From Pseudarthrobacter equi (GTDB taxonomy: Bacteria; Actinomycetota; Actinomycetes; Actinomycetales; Micrococcaceae): a DNA stretch of 64,000 bases. The translations under genes were made by a program, and so were the position numbers. Location of the stretch: assembly GCF_900105535.1 (NCBI RefSeq), contig NZ_LT629779.1:310001-374000 (forward strand). Direction: 5' to 3'. The notes below the pieces were generated by a model. It was not told the DNA's origin. It worked only from the letters and a program-made list of their open reading frames with translations, and did not search any database. Below, one piece after another: positions 1 to 9,035 of the stretch; position 1 is the stretch's first letter; the number at the start of each line of letters is the position of its first letter.

Positions 1-335
1 GATGAGCTGGTGGGCTGCGGATGCACGAACCGGAACACGGGAAGATGTTCCGGCAGCGGCCGCGTCCGGGGCAGCAGGGTTTTGAAGATGACGTTGGTAA
101 CGGTGGAGGCGACCGCCTGGGCCAGGAGGCCGTGGACTGCTGCCCTGCGGGTCTTGCCGGGGAAGGCGGCCATGCCCGCGGCGATCGCTATCCAGAGTTT
201 CCCATTGTTGGCGGACGCCGAGAGCCGGCGGAAAAAGTCGTCATGGCTGCCGCCCGGCAGGTTTGAAACATGCCGGACAAGGTACCTGTCCATCCGGCTG
301 ATCCATCGGTGGCTGCCCCGCCATGTGCTCTGCAT
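1..335 (-). CDS. PAP2-family phosphatase, 5' part only
   Basis: Partial gene reading off the left edge; about 111 N-terminal residues are visible from an ATG at 335. The frame ends with KTLLPRTRP followed by LPEHLPVFRFVHP, which fits the first PAP2 phosphatase signature (K-x6-R-P). The second (PSGH) and third (His) signatures would lie outside the window. A preceding segment (LWIAIAAGMAAF) is a likely membrane helix. PAP2 enzymes remove phosphate from membrane lipids such as phosphatidate or undecaprenyl diphosphate; the substrate here cannot be told. In actinobacteria such domains are often fused to a diacylglycerol kinase domain, which may follow. It starts 36 bases after the stop of the MFS gene on the same strand, so the two may be cotranscribed. 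Confidence 0.72.
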   Translation of the reverse strand, partial: MQSTWRGSHRWISRMDRYLVRHVSNLPGGSHDDFFRRLSASANNGKLWIAIAAGMAAFPGKTRRAAVHGLLAQAVASTVTNVIFKTLLPRTRPLPEHLPVFRFVHPQPTSS

Positions 336-371
336 TTCCACACCCTACCGCCGCCCGCGCGCAGGGGGCTC

Positions 372-1565
372 CTAGTCGGTCTTGAGCGGCCGCGCGGCTC
401 CGGCCAGGAGCAGTGCGAGGAGGATGGGAGCCATGATGGCCAGCAGTGCCTGGTGGATACCCACCACGTCACCGAGGTATCCCAGCACGGGCGGCCCCGC
501 CAGGAAAGATATATACCCCAGGGTGGATACAACGCTGACGCGCGCCGCCGCGCGTGCGGGGTCGTCAGCCGCGGCGGACATGCCCATGGGGAAGGCCAGC
601 GCCGCGCCGATGCCCCAGAGAGCTGCGCCAACTGCTGCTACCCAGACGTTCTCTGCGAGGACGAACAGGCCCAGGCCCGCAGCCGCCGCTGCCATGCTGG
701 CCCGCAGCACCGCAACTCTTCCGTAGGCGTCGATGACGCGGCCGCCCATGAACCGCATCGCCGTCATGGCCAGGACAAAGAGCGCGAACATCAGCGCACC
801 GGTTGAGTCAGCGGTTCCCAGCCCATCCACGGAGGCCTTGGCTATCCAGTCATTGCCGGCGCCCTCGGTGAGGGTGGCACCCAGCACCACCACGCCGATG
901 AGGAGCGTCCTGCTGTCCCGCCAGGCGGAGGGTCCCTTGGCCGTCTTGGTTTCGCCCTCGGGAAGTGCAACTGCCATATGGGGGAGGAAGTAGCGCGGCG
1001 CAACCAGCGTTGCCAACAGCACCACGCCTGCGATGACCAGCAGGTGGAGCGGCAGCCCCACGCCAAGGTTGGACAACCCGGCACCCACCAGCGCACCTAC
1101 AAAGGCTCCGCCGCTGAAGGCCGCGTGGAACTGGGGCATGATGGTGCGCCGGAGCCGGTGTTCGACGTCGGCGCCCTCAATGTTCTGCGAGACGTCCCAG
1201 AGGCCGATGGCAATTCCGAAGAAGAACAGGGAAATGGCAGTTCCCGGAATTGATGCTGCGGAGAGGGACAGGGCGATGCCCACACCGGCCGCCGCCGCCA
1301 GCGCCCCGCTGAAGCGGACGGTGTTGGCCGTTCCGATCCTGCCCACCACCAGGCCGGCCGTGGGCAGGGCCAGCAAGGACCCCACCGCGGTGCACAGGAG
1401 CAGGGTTCCCATCTGGCCCGAAGTAATCTGCAGGATTTCCGTTACAGCCGGGATGCGCGCCGCCCAGCTGGCAAAGACAAGTCCGTTGATGCCGAAAACC
1501 ACGAAGGTGGCCGCGGCGGCAGCCGTCACTCCGGCCTCCTGGTCCGTGCCGGTATTGGTGTTCAT
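372..1565 (-). CDS. MFS transporter (YbjJ-like)
   Basis: A 397-residue polytopic membrane protein with roughly twelve hydrophobic segments. The N-terminal stretch GINGLVFASWAARIPAV is the pattern I associate with the YbjJ-type major facilitator group. A short polar N-terminus precedes the first helix, so the ATG start at 1565 looks right; a GGAAG element lies about 11 bases upstream. Substrate unknown; it is most likely a proton-coupled exporter or sugar/drug transporter. It sits between the ABC-F gene and the partial PAP2 gene on the same strand. Confidence 0.85.
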   Translation of the reverse strand: MNTNTGTDQEAGVTAAAAATFVVFGINGLVFASWAARIPAVTEILQITSGQMGTLLLCTAVGSLLALPTAGLVVGRIGTANTVRFSGALAAAAGVGIALSLSAASIPGTAISLFFFGIAIGLWDVSQNIEGADVEHRLRRTIMPQFHAAFSGGAFVGALVGAGLSNLGVGLPLHLLVIAGVVLLATLVAPRYFLPHMAVALPEGETKTAKGPSAWRDSRTLLIGVVVLGATLTEGAGNDWIAKASVDGLGTADSTGALMFALFVLAMTAMRFMGGRVIDAYGRVAVLRASMAAAAAGLGLFVLAENVWVAAVGAALWGIGAALAFPMGMSAAADDPARAAARVSVVSTLGYISFLAGPPVLGYLGDVVGIHQALLAIMAPILLALLLAGAARPLKTD

Positions 1566-1655
1566 GCGTTCACTGCTTCCACTGGATTCCTGCGGATTCG
1601 GCCCGGGTCTGACTGTGCGCTGTCACGTCTGCCTGCTGTTGGCTCCGGCAGCGGT

Positions 1656-3347
1656 TCAGCGTGCACGTTCAACGCGCTTTTCATCCCACACCGGCTCCGC
1701 GGATTCGTAAACCTTGCCGTCGGAACCGAAGACCAGGAACCGGTCGAAGGTCCGTGCGAACCAGCGGTCGTGCGTTACGGCAAGGACGGTGCCTTCAAAG
1801 TGGTCGATGGCCCGTTCCAGTGCCTCGGCCGAGTGCAGGTCCAGGTTGTCCGTGGGCTCATCGAGCAGGAGCAGCGTGGCGCCGGACAGCTGCAGGAGCA
1901 GGATCTGGAACCGGGCCTGCTGTCCGCCGGAGAGCGATTCGTATTTCTGCTCCGACTGGCCGGCCAGGCCGTACCCGTCCAGGGCGCCCGCCGCCGCTTC
2001 ACGGCCCAGGCCGGAACGGTGCTCGTCCCCCCGGTGCAGGATCTCCAGCAGTGTCTTGCCCAGGAGGTCTGGCCGGACGTGGGTCTGGGCGAAGAATCCG
2101 GGCCTGATGCGCGCACCCAGTTTGACGGTACCTTCGTGCGGGACCTCCGCGATCTCCACATCGGACACCGGCACGTGCTCGCGTTCCGGGTCCGTGCCGC
2201 CCGTGGCGAGCAGCCGCAGGAAGTGGGACTTGCCGGACCCGTTGGAGCCCAGGACTCCCACGCGGTCGCCGAACCACACCTCCGTGGAGAAGGGCTTCAT
2301 CAGCCCGGTCAGCTCCAGCCGCTCGGCCACGATGGCGCGCTTGGCTGTCCTGCCGCCCTTGAGCCTCATCTGCACGTTCTGTTCGACCGGGAGGGCCTCG
2401 GGCGGGCCTGCCTCAAGGAACTTGGCCAGCCGGGTCTGGGCTGCGTGGTACCTGTTGGCCATGTCCGAGCGGAAGGCCGCCTTGTTCTTGTACATGTTGA
2501 CGAGTTCCTTGAGCTTCGCGTGCTCCTCGTCCCAGCGCTTGCGCAGCTCCTCAAAGCGGGCGTTGCGGTCTGCCCGGGCTTCCACATAGGAACCGAACCC
2601 GCCGCCGTGGATCCACGCGCCTGCGCCGCTGATGCCTGGTTCCAGGGTGACGATGCGCCCGGCGGCGTTGTTCAGCAGTTCCCGGTCGTGGCTGATGAAG
2701 AAGACGGTCTTCCGGGATTCATTGAGCTTGTCCTCAAGCCAGCGCTTGCCGGGCACGTCAAGGTAGTTGTCCGGTTCGTCGAGCAGCAGCAGGTCATCCG
2801 GGCCGGCAAACAGGGCCTCCAAGACCAGGCGCTTTTGTTCGCCGCCGGAGAGGCTCGACGCCGGGCGGTGCTGCGCGCGGTCGAACGGCAGGCCCAGCGC
2901 GGCCATGCACACCTCGTCCCACACGGTCTCCACGTCGTATCCGCCGGCGTCGCCCCAGTCCACGATGGCCTGGGCGTAGCGCATCTGGGTGGGCTCGTCG
3001 TCGTCCTCCAGCATGGCCAGCTCCGCCTCGTCCACCTCTCGGGCGGCGGCGGCCAAGGCCGGGGGAGCTGCGGAGACCAGCAGGTCACGGACGGTTGAGT
3101 CGTCGCGGACCTGGCCCACGAACTGGCGCATGATGCCCATGGTCCCGGAGCGACCCACCACGCCCTCGTCGGGAACCAGGTCGCCGGCGATGATCCGGAA
3201 CAGTGTGGTTTTTCCCGTGCCGTTCGGTCCGATCAGCGCTGTCTTGGTGCCGTCCGGAACCTTGAAGGTCACCCCGTTCAGCAGCTGGGTGCCGTCGGAG
3301 AGGAAGTAGTCGATGCCGGAAACGTCAATATGAGCCACGGGCTCCAT
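1656..3347 (-). CDS. ABC-F family ATPase (ribosome-associated)
   Basis: 563 residues with two ABC nucleotide-binding domains and no membrane segment, the layout of ABC-F proteins (EttA/Uup/antibiotic-protection type). First domain: Walker A GPNGTGKTT near residue 40, signature LSGGEQKRL, Walker B LLLLDEPDNYLD. Second domain: Walker A GSNGSGKS near residue 370, signature LSGGQQARF, Walker B LLLLDEPTDNLD. The basic helical linker between them (RKRWDEEHAKLKELVNMYKN) is where ABC-F proteins reach the ribosomal E site. Start uncertain: ATG at 3347, or GTG at 3338 (then MAHIDVSGI), which has GGAG just upstream. Whether it acts in translation or drug protection cannot be told from sequence. Confidence 0.9.
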   Translation of the reverse strand: MEPVAHIDVSGIDYFLSDGTQLLNGVTFKVPDGTKTALIGPNGTGKTTLFRIIAGDLVPDEGVVGRSGTMGIMRQFVGQVRDDSTVRDLLVSAAPPALAAAAREVDEAELAMLEDDDEPTQMRYAQAIVDWGDAGGYDVETVWDEVCMAALGLPFDRAQHRPASSLSGGEQKRLVLEALFAGPDDLLLLDEPDNYLDVPGKRWLEDKLNESRKTVFFISHDRELLNNAAGRIVTLEPGISGAGAWIHGGGFGSYVEARADRNARFEELRKRWDEEHAKLKELVNMYKNKAAFRSDMANRYHAAQTRLAKFLEAGPPEALPVEQNVQMRLKGGRTAKRAIVAERLELTGLMKPFSTEVWFGDRVGVLGSNGSGKSHFLRLLATGGTDPEREHVPVSDVEIAEVPHEGTVKLGARIRPGFFAQTHVRPDLLGKTLLEILHRGDEHRSGLGREAAAGALDGYGLAGQSEQKYESLSGGQQARFQILLLQLSGATLLLLDEPTDNLDLHSAEALERAIDHFEGTVLAVTHDRWFARTFDRFLVFGSDGKVYESAEPVWDEKRVERAR

Positions 3348-3431
3348 CTTCCCACGCCCCGGTCCCGGTGATTCTGTCCGGATCTGTGGGTGGGCCTGAC
3401 GGCCCGCAGCAGCGGATATTCGGGAAAAGCC

Positions 3432-5420
3432 CTAGCCGGCGGCGGTGAGGAAGGCCTTCAGCAGCGGACCCGAGGTGGTGGCGCCGAGGCCGCCGTCCTC
3501 CACGAAGACTGCCACGGCGAGGTCGCCGTGGACGGCCACGATCCAGGCGTGGGTCTTGGGCGGGTTTTCGTTGCCGAATTCCGCGGTACCGGTTTTGGCT
3601 CCCACCGGCTGGCCGGGAACGCTGGACAGGAATCCCGCGTGGCCGGAGGTCACCACGGCGCGCATCATGTCAGCCAGGGAGGCTGCCTCGGCGGCGGTGA
3701 TCGGTTTGTCCGACGCCGTTGACGGGGCTTCGGCACTTGCCGTCGCGGAGGGCTGGGCCGACGGTGCGACGGATCCGCTGGCCGTCCCGGCGGCGGCAGC
3801 ACCGCCGTCGGGGTTAAGGACAAGCTGGGGCGAAACCGGCGCACCCTTGGCCACCGCGCCGGCCATCATCGCGGCGGCCAGCGGGGAGAGCAGCACCTTC
3901 CCCTGGCCGATCATGGAAGCGGCGTGCTCCGTTCCTGCAGCGTCCGCGGGGACGGATCCCAGGAAGGCGTCGGCTCCCAGGGACGGCGCCTCGACGGCAA
4001 GGCCCATGGCCATCGCCGCTGCTTCCAGCTGGCCCTGGGACACGGAATCCCGGGCGGCGATGAACGCCGTGTTGCAGGAATGCGCGAAGGCATCCCTAAG
4101 GGTCACCGAGCCGAGCGAGCCTTCCGGGTAGCCCTCGGCATTCTTGAAGGTGCGCCCGTCAACATTCAGCGTGGGGGTGCACTGCACCTTCGAATCCGGC
4201 GTCAGCCCGTTGCGGAACATGGCCAGCGAATCAACCATCTTGAACGTCGAACCGGGCGCGTACTGTCCCAGCATGGCTGTGTTGTAGCCGTTGCTGCCGG
4301 GACCGGAGGCGGCGGCGAGGACGGCGCCGCTGGATGGACGGATCGCCACAATCGCCGAGGCCGGCTTCACGTCCTGGAGGGTGGTCTCGGCAAGGGTCTG
4401 CAGGCGCGGATCCAGGGTGGTTTTGAGTGGAGTGCCCGGCTGGGGCGCGATTTCGAAGAGGACCCGGCGCGGGTCCGTGGCGGCGGACTGGATCTGTTCG
4501 CGTGTCAGGTCCGCGCGCTGGGCACGGATCACGACGGCGTCAGTTCCCCTGAGCTGCTCGTCGTACTGCTGCTGCAGGCCGCCGACGCCGGTGGCATCTC
4601 CGGCGGTCAGCTTGCCTTCCGAGGCTTCGATCTGCTCGGCGGTTGCCTGGCCGACGGACCCGAGCACGGCCCGGGCGAAGGTCCTGTTGGGCGCGAGCGG
4701 CACCGAATCCGGAATGGCGCGGGCACCGGGGATGGCAGCAATCTGTTCGTTGGTGACGGTGCGGCCTTCTTCGCGCAGCGTGATGGCGGGAACGAACGCT
4801 TCTGCGCCCGAGGCCTTGACCTGCTGCGTGTAGCCGGCCGGGTCCACTCCCACGAGAGCCGCCAATTTCGCGGCGGAGTCTGCCGGATCTGCGGCGCCCA
4901 GTTGCGGCTTGTCGATCCCCACGTTCACCACCGGCCGGTAAGTGACCAGCGGGGCGTCTCCTGCTCCCAGGATGTCGGCTCGCTGGGGCGACCGGGTGCC
5001 TTTGGTGAGGATCTCCGAGTCGTTCAGGTCCGGCACCAGGCTGGCCGGGCTCCAGACCGTCAGCCACTTGTCCCCGGACTTCCGGAAGGCAGCGGACGTG
5101 GTGTACTTCCAGTCGCTGTCGGCGATCTTCCAGCTGTAGGTCAAGGGCGCGGAGGCGTTCTCGCCGTCCAGGGTGATGTCCCCCGCCTCGACGGTGGGCT
5201 TAGCCGGGTCCAGGGAGGCGAAAACGTTCTTCAGCTGCTCGTTTGCTGCCGCAGCGTCTTTGCCGTCAAAGGCAACGCCGCCAACATCGAGTCCGGAAAC
5301 GGCTGATGCCAGCTGCCGGGCTGCGGCTTCAGCGCCGCCCCGTCCGTCGTCGCACGCCACCAGCGACGTTCCGAGAATGAGCGCAGCTACGGCAAGCGAA
5401 AGTTTTGTTGATTTCCCCAT
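3432..5420 (-). CDS. Penicillin-binding transpeptidase lipoprotein with MecA-type N-domain
   Basis: 662 residues from ATG 5420 (a GTG at 5435 is also in frame). A hydrophobic segment ends in lipobox LVAC, so Cys23 would be lipidated and the protein held on the outer face of the membrane. Residues of roughly 30-150 look like the NTF2-like MecA N-domain; then a dimerisation region, then a transpeptidase domain with STFK (PGSTFKM), SCN (HSCNTAF) and KTG (AKTGTAEFG) motifs, all intact. An Ala/Ser/Pro-rich insert lies before the KTG box. GATAAT ends 6 bases upstream of ATG 5420, with no Shine-Dalgarno, suggesting a leaderless message. It should crosslink peptidoglycan; the MecA-like fold can give low beta-lactam affinity, but that is inference. 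Confidence 0.9.
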   Translation of the reverse strand: MGKSTKLSLAVAALILGTSLVACDDGRGGAEAAARQLASAVSGLDVGGVAFDGKDAAAANEQLKNVFASLDPAKPTVEAGDITLDGENASAPLTYSWKIADSDWKYTTSAAFRKSGDKWLTVWSPASLVPDLNDSEILTKGTRSPQRADILGAGDAPLVTYRPVVNVGIDKPQLGAADPADSAAKLAALVGVDPAGYTQQVKASGAEAFVPAITLREEGRTVTNEQIAAIPGARAIPDSVPLAPNRTFARAVLGSVGQATAEQIEASEGKLTAGDATGVGGLQQQYDEQLRGTDAVVIRAQRADLTREQIQSAATDPRRVLFEIAPQPGTPLKTTLDPRLQTLAETTLQDVKPASAIVAIRPSSGAVLAAASGPGSNGYNTAMLGQYAPGSTFKMVDSLAMFRNGLTPDSKVQCTPTLNVDGRTFKNAEGYPEGSLGSVTLRDAFAHSCNTAFIAARDSVSQGQLEAAAMAMGLAVEAPSLGADAFLGSVPADAAGTEHAASMIGQGKVLLSPLAAAMMAGAVAKGAPVSPQLVLNPDGGAAAAGTASGSVAPSAQPSATASAEAPSTASDKPITAAEAASLADMMRAVVTSGHAGFLSSVPGQPVGAKTGTAEFGNENPPKTHAWIVAVHGDLAVAVFVEDGGLGATTSGPLLKAFLTAAG

Positions 5421-5503
5421 GGCGCCATTATCCACCGAGTTGGATGCGCTTTTCCCACGCCACGGCGACGCCGGATAGGCAGGACGGCAGGACTCCGCGG
5501 GAC

Positions 5504-6952
5504 CTACGACCCGCCCAGGCCGAGCCCTGGCAGCCCGAGGCCGAACATGTCCTTAAGGGCATATGTGGCGGCGTGCATCCCGGGCATCCCGGTAACTCCG
5601 GGACCGGGAGGCGTAGCCGAGGAGCAGAGGTATACCCCTGGCAACGGGGTCCGCCACGGCACGGGAGACACCACGGGCCGCTGGATGAGGCCCCTGAGGT
5701 CCATGGTCCCCACGCTGAAATCCCCGCCAATGTAGTTCCGGTTGTAACGGGCAAGCTCCGCCGCGGTGACGGTGTTGGATTCCACGATCAGGTCCCGGAA
5801 TCCGGGAGCGAACCGTTCCAGTTGGGCTGTCACGGCCTCGGTCATGTCCTTGGTGGATCCGGCAGGGACGTGGCAGTACGTCCACAGCGTGTGCCGTCCT
5901 GCGGGGGCGCGCGTGGCGTCAAAGCGTGAGGGCTGTGCCACCAGGACATACGGGCGGTCCGGATGCTTGCCCGCGGTTACCTCGTTTTCCGAGCGCGCCA
6001 GTTCCTCGCGTGTCCCGCCCACGTGCACGGTTCCCGCATCAGCCAGCCCCGCGGCCTGCCACGGAACCGGACCGGACAGGATGAAATCCACCTTGCAGGA
6101 GCCGTTTCCGTACCGGAAGGACTCCAGCGATGACCGGTAGCGTGGCGGCAGCGCGTCGCCGGCCATACCGGCGAACCCGCGCGGGGAAACGTTGAGCAGG
6201 GATGCCCGCGCGGGGGGAAGGTCGGTGAGCCGGTCCACCGGGGTGTCCGTGTGGATGAGCCCGCCGTTGTCCCGGATGTCCTGTGCCAGGGCCGCCGCGA
6301 TGGCTGCGGAACCGCCCACCGGAATGGGCCAGCCGCCCGCGTGGCCCAGGGCTCCGAGCATCAGGCCCGCGCCGGACGCGGCCAAGGAGGGCTGGTGGGA
6401 GATGGCATGGGCGGCCACTCCGCTCAGGAGCGCCGGGGCTTTGTCTTCCCGGAACCTGAGGTTCCACAGGAAGGATCCCTGCTCTGCGGTCCGCGCTCCG
6501 AATATCCCGGCGGCCAGCGGATTCCTGGGGATCCGCAGCAGCTGGTCCTGGGTGAAATCCATGATGTCCGCGGTCCGGGAAACCAGCGGCGCCATGAGGT
6601 GCCGGTACGCAGCGCCGTCCCTCCCCAGCTCGAACGCCGTCCTGTCCAGGGAACGGTATGCCAGGGCGGCCCGGCCGCCGTCCAGCGGCGAAGCGAAGGA
6701 GAGTTCGGGCGTGACCAGGTCCACCCGGCGTGCGAGCTCGAAGGCACGGAAGAAGGGGGAGGCCAGCGCCATCGGGTGGACCGCCGAACAGACGTCGTGG
6801 AAGTGGCCCGGCTGCATGAGTTCGGTAGTGCGGGTACCGCCGCCGATTGACCCGGCCGCCTCGAAAACTTCCACGGACAGGCCCGCGCGCGCCATGATGG
6901 CCGCAGCTGCAAGTCCGTTGGGTCCGGCGCCGACCACGTTGACATCAGGCAT
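5504..6952 (-). CDS. FAD-dependent oxidoreductase (phytoene-desaturase-like)
   Basis: 482 residues from ATG 6952. It begins MPDVNVVGAGPNGLAAA, a textbook dinucleotide-binding loop (GxGxxG), then EVFEAAGSIGGGTRT, the second FAD contact of the carotenoid desaturase/isomerase and amine-oxidase superfamily. The C-terminal GPGVTGMPGMHAA is the other conserved FAD-contact region of the group. Its start overlaps the 3' end of the glycosyltransferase gene by 8 bases, so the two are translationally coupled. No carotenoid genes lie nearby, so a role in carotenoid synthesis is not supported; substrate unknown. Confidence 0.85.
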   Translation of the reverse strand: MPDVNVVGAGPNGLAAAAIMARAGLSVEVFEAAGSIGGGTRTTELMQPGHFHDVCSAVHPMALASPFFRAFELARRVDLVTPELSFASPLDGGRAALAYRSLDRTAFELGRDGAAYRHLMAPLVSRTADIMDFTQDQLLRIPRNPLAAGIFGARTAEQGSFLWNLRFREDKAPALLSGVAAHAISHQPSLAASGAGLMLGALGHAGGWPIPVGGSAAIAAALAQDIRDNGGLIHTDTPVDRLTDLPPARASLLNVSPRGFAGMAGDALPPRYRSSLESFRYGNGSCKVDFILSGPVPWQAAGLADAGTVHVGGTREELARSENEVTAGKHPDRPYVLVAQPSRFDATRAPAGRHTLWTYCHVPAGSTKDMTEAVTAQLERFAPGFRDLIVESNTVTAAELARYNRNYIGGDFSVGTMDLRGLIQRPVVSPVPWRTPLPGVYLCSSATPPGPGVTGMPGMHAATYALKDMFGLGLPGLGLGGS

Positions 6953-8405
6953 GGGTGGATTCCTTCCAGTGCAGCAACGACCCGGACGTCCGGCGGAAGT
7001 CCAGGCGGAGCCGGTCGGGTGCGTTGCTGAAGGGGCCGCCGTGCGGATCGTCAAGGTTGTGCCGGCGGATGGGGTCGTAGTGGGGGTCGTAGATGTCCCA
7101 GGTGACCCGGGCCATGAGGTAGGCCACCGCGAGCATGTGCGCTGCCACCGCCAGTACGTAGTAGGGCATGTCCAGGTTGTGCTGGGAGGAACCCGCACTC
7201 GTCACCTGTCCAAGGTACATCCACACCGCGGCCCAGTGCAGGCCCTCGATTCCCTGCCACACCAGGAAATCCCGCCACTTCGGACGGGCCAGCGCAAGCA
7301 GCGGAATGAGCCAGAGCACGAACTGGGGTGAATAGGCCTTCCCCGTCAGGACGAAGGCGGCCACCAGCAGGAACACCAGCTGCGCCAGGCGGGGCCGGCG
7401 CGGAGCAGACAGGGCAACAACGGCAACCAGGACGCACGCCAGGGCGAAGAACCCAGCGGAAAGCAGGTCGATTGCCTCCGGGCTGAGGACTGGCCGTTGC
7501 AGCTTGGCCGCCACAAGGTTGTAGGCGAACCATGGCGAACCATATCCAGCGTCCCGGCTGGCGTTGAACTGGAAGTAATAGGCCCAGCCGCCGGGATTTG
7601 CTGCTGCGAACGGAAGATTGACCGCGGCCCAGCTGACCGCCGCGGCGGATGCGGTGGCAAGAAGCGGCCGGAATTTTCCGGTCCGCAGCGCCAACAGGAG
7701 GACGGCAGCGGGGAACAGGAGGGCATAGGCGTTGGCTGCCACCGCCAGTCCGGTCAGGATTCCGGCGGCGACGGGACGCTGGGCGGCAAAAAAGTACATG
7801 CCCACGGCCAGCAGGCAGACAGCCCAGAGGTCCCAGTTGATGGCGCCCGCCAGGACCAGGCCGGGCGCCACGGCCACCATGGCCGCGTCCCATGGACGGC
7901 GCGCGGAAATCCGGGCTGTAGCAAGAACGGCCATCATTGCCGCCACGGCGAGCAGGACGGCGTTGATATCGAAGAAAGCCAGCACCCGCGCATCGGAAAT
8001 ACCCTGGCCCGGGACCAACAGTGCGGTCACCCCGGCAACAAGGCCCACCACCACGGGGTACTCGAAGGGGCTGCTGACGATGGGGAAGGAGCCGTCGGCA
8101 AGGCCCCGGTTGCGGAACAGCTCGGGAAGGTCGGAATAGCAGGTGGCATAAAACTGTGTGGGGGATTCCCATCCGTACGCCCGGCAGTACCCCTTAACAA
8201 GGATCCCGAGAAGGGCCGCAGCGAGGGTCAGCAGGATCAGCACACGGTCCACGGTGAACGGCCCGGGGGACACCACGCCCGGTTCCGATCGGCGCCCCAG
8301 TGGTCCGCCCACCAGCTCGGTGAAGTTCCGGAGCAGCACGTCACTGCGGCTGGGAACAACCAGCCTGGACCGTCCACGGTGCCCCCGGGGCTCGGTGTCC
8401 TGCAT
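6945..8405 (-). CDS. Polytopic glycosyltransferase (GT87/DUF2029-like)
   Basis: 486 residues from ATG 8405 (GGGA just upstream). A cytoplasmic N-tail of about 55 residues is followed by 10-12 hydrophobic helices. An external loop holds Arg/Tyr/Trp/Asp-rich residues (CRAYGWESPTQFYATCYSD) and the sequence FEYPV, and the helices carry GAINWDLWAV; these fit the polyprenyl-phosphate-sugar-dependent GT-C mannosyltransferases of actinobacteria (GT87). These move a mannose or other hexose onto lipoglycans outside the membrane. Acceptor unknown. A 12-bp perfect hairpin lies 17 bases upstream of the start, just after a small ORF (see 8456-8593). Confidence 0.8.
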   Translation of the reverse strand: MQDTEPRGHRGRSRLVVPSRSDVLLRNFTELVGGPLGRRSEPGVVSPGPFTVDRVLILLTLAAALLGILVKGYCRAYGWESPTQFYATCYSDLPELFRNRGLADGSFPIVSSPFEYPVVVGLVAGVTALLVPGQGISDARVLAFFDINAVLLAVAAMMAVLATARISARRPWDAAMVAVAPGLVLAGAINWDLWAVCLLAVGMYFFAAQRPVAAGILTGLAVAANAYALLFPAAVLLLALRTGKFRPLLATASAAAVSWAAVNLPFAAANPGGWAYYFQFNASRDAGYGSPWFAYNLVAAKLQRPVLSPEAIDLLSAGFFALACVLVAVVALSAPRRPRLAQLVFLLVAAFVLTGKAYSPQFVLWLIPLLALARPKWRDFLVWQGIEGLHWAAVWMYLGQVTSAGSSQHNLDMPYYVLAVAAHMLAVAYLMARVTWDIYDPHYDPIRRHNLDDPHGGPFSNAPDRLRLDFRRTSGSLLHWKESTHA

Positions 8406-8421
8406 GTTCCCGAGCTTACAG

Positions 8422-8453
8422 CCCGCCCCCGGGCAGGAAGCCCCGGGGGCGGG
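8422..8453 (-). terminator. Perfect 12-bp GC hairpin between small ORF and glycosyltransferase
   Basis: CCCGCCCCCGGG and its exact reverse complement, separated by an 8-base loop. On the minus strand it begins 2 bases after the stop of the 45-codon ORF and ends 17 bases before the glycosyltransferase ATG. No U-run follows on the minus strand, so it could be a strong pause, a weak terminator, or an attenuator or mRNA-stability stem rather than a classical terminator. Confidence 0.6.
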
Positions 8454-8455
8454 TG

Positions 8456-8593
8456 TCAGCGCAGGCCTCCCATTTGCTGGTGCATCACTGCGAAGGCGTC
8501 GTCGCGGTGCTGTTCCAGCAGCCGGCTGTTGAACCCGGCCTGGGCTGGCCGCCTGCGGACTCGGGTCACGAGCTTGCGGATTATTCGGATCAA
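8456..8593 (-). CDS. Small basic protein, 45 aa, unrecognised
   Basis: TTG start at 8593, preceded after 4 bases by AAAGGGGGTGAG (8598-8609), almost a full complement of the 16S rRNA 3' end. This is among the best Shine-Dalgarno sites in the window. The product is 45 residues, begins MIRIIRKLVTRVRRRP, is Arg-rich in its first half, and ends HQQMGGLR. The first 13 residues form a basic amphipathic helix on paper. No hydrophobic membrane span. I do not recognise it. Its position directly before a perfect hairpin and the glycosyltransferase gene suggests cotranscription or a leader role. Confidence 0.55.
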   Translation of the reverse strand: MIRIIRKLVTRVRRRPAQAGFNSRLLEQHRDDAFAVMHQQMGGLR

Positions 8594-8939
8594 GGTACTC
8601 ACCCCCTTTGGAAGGTGTAAGGAAGATTTTGGGCACGGCAAATAAGGCCATCGCCAAAAAGGAATTTAGGCATAAATAATTACCGAAAGATGGCGCACTG
8701 AAATTCGGTGAAGCAGGCGGCAATTAAATGCGTGCCTGAATAAACGGGAATACCGTCAGCAGGGAGGCGGCTGCCACATGCGGGTACGGGAAGTGCGGGC
8801 ACCGGTGCATGGGAGGCCAAGGCAACCCCTGCAGGCCGACAAAGGCGGCATGCACAGGGCGGCACTCAGCGACATTGCACTCAAGCGTCCGGCAGGTCCG
8901 GTATCAGAAATTCCGCCGCCTGTGCAGCGGAATCACGGG
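8594..8939. other. Intergenic stretch, AT-richer than its flanks
   Basis: About 350 bases lying between two candidate small ORFs. The part near 8640-8760 is visibly A/T-rich for this genome (runs such as AAATAATTACC). It must hold the promoter for the 45-codon ORF, but I see no clear -35/-10 pair on the minus strand. No conserved gene seen. Confidence 0.4.
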
Positions 8940-9035
8940 CTAGTGGCCGGCGCGGCCCTGCGGAAAGTGCACCTCGTGCGCGGAGGCCGGGGCAGCATTG
9001 ACGGCCACATTCCATTCGCCAGTCAAAGTCATCAT
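8940..9035 (-). CDS. Possible small ORF, 31 aa, unrecognised
   Basis: Tandem ATG ATG at 9035/9032, with GAGGAGG about 9-10 bases upstream, giving a 31-residue product that starts MMTLTGEWNVAVNA and ends HFPQGRAGH. The strong Shine-Dalgarno is the main support; there is no family I recognise and no membrane segment. It lies 165 bases downstream of the histidine phosphatase on the same strand. It could equally be a chance frame behind a fortuitous GGAGG. Confidence 0.35.
   Translation of the reverse strand: MMTLTGEWNVAVNAAPASAHEVHFPQGRAGH

Noticed and set aside
5504..7198. Start of the FAD oxidoreductase at 7198
   Set aside because: The first ~82 residues are out-of-frame reading of the glycosyltransferase gene; the flavin-binding loop begins right after ATG 6952.
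6945..8723. Start of the glycosyltransferase at 8723
   Set aside because: It would translate through the perfect hairpin and over the small ORF; ATG 8405 has a Shine-Dalgarno and suits the family length.
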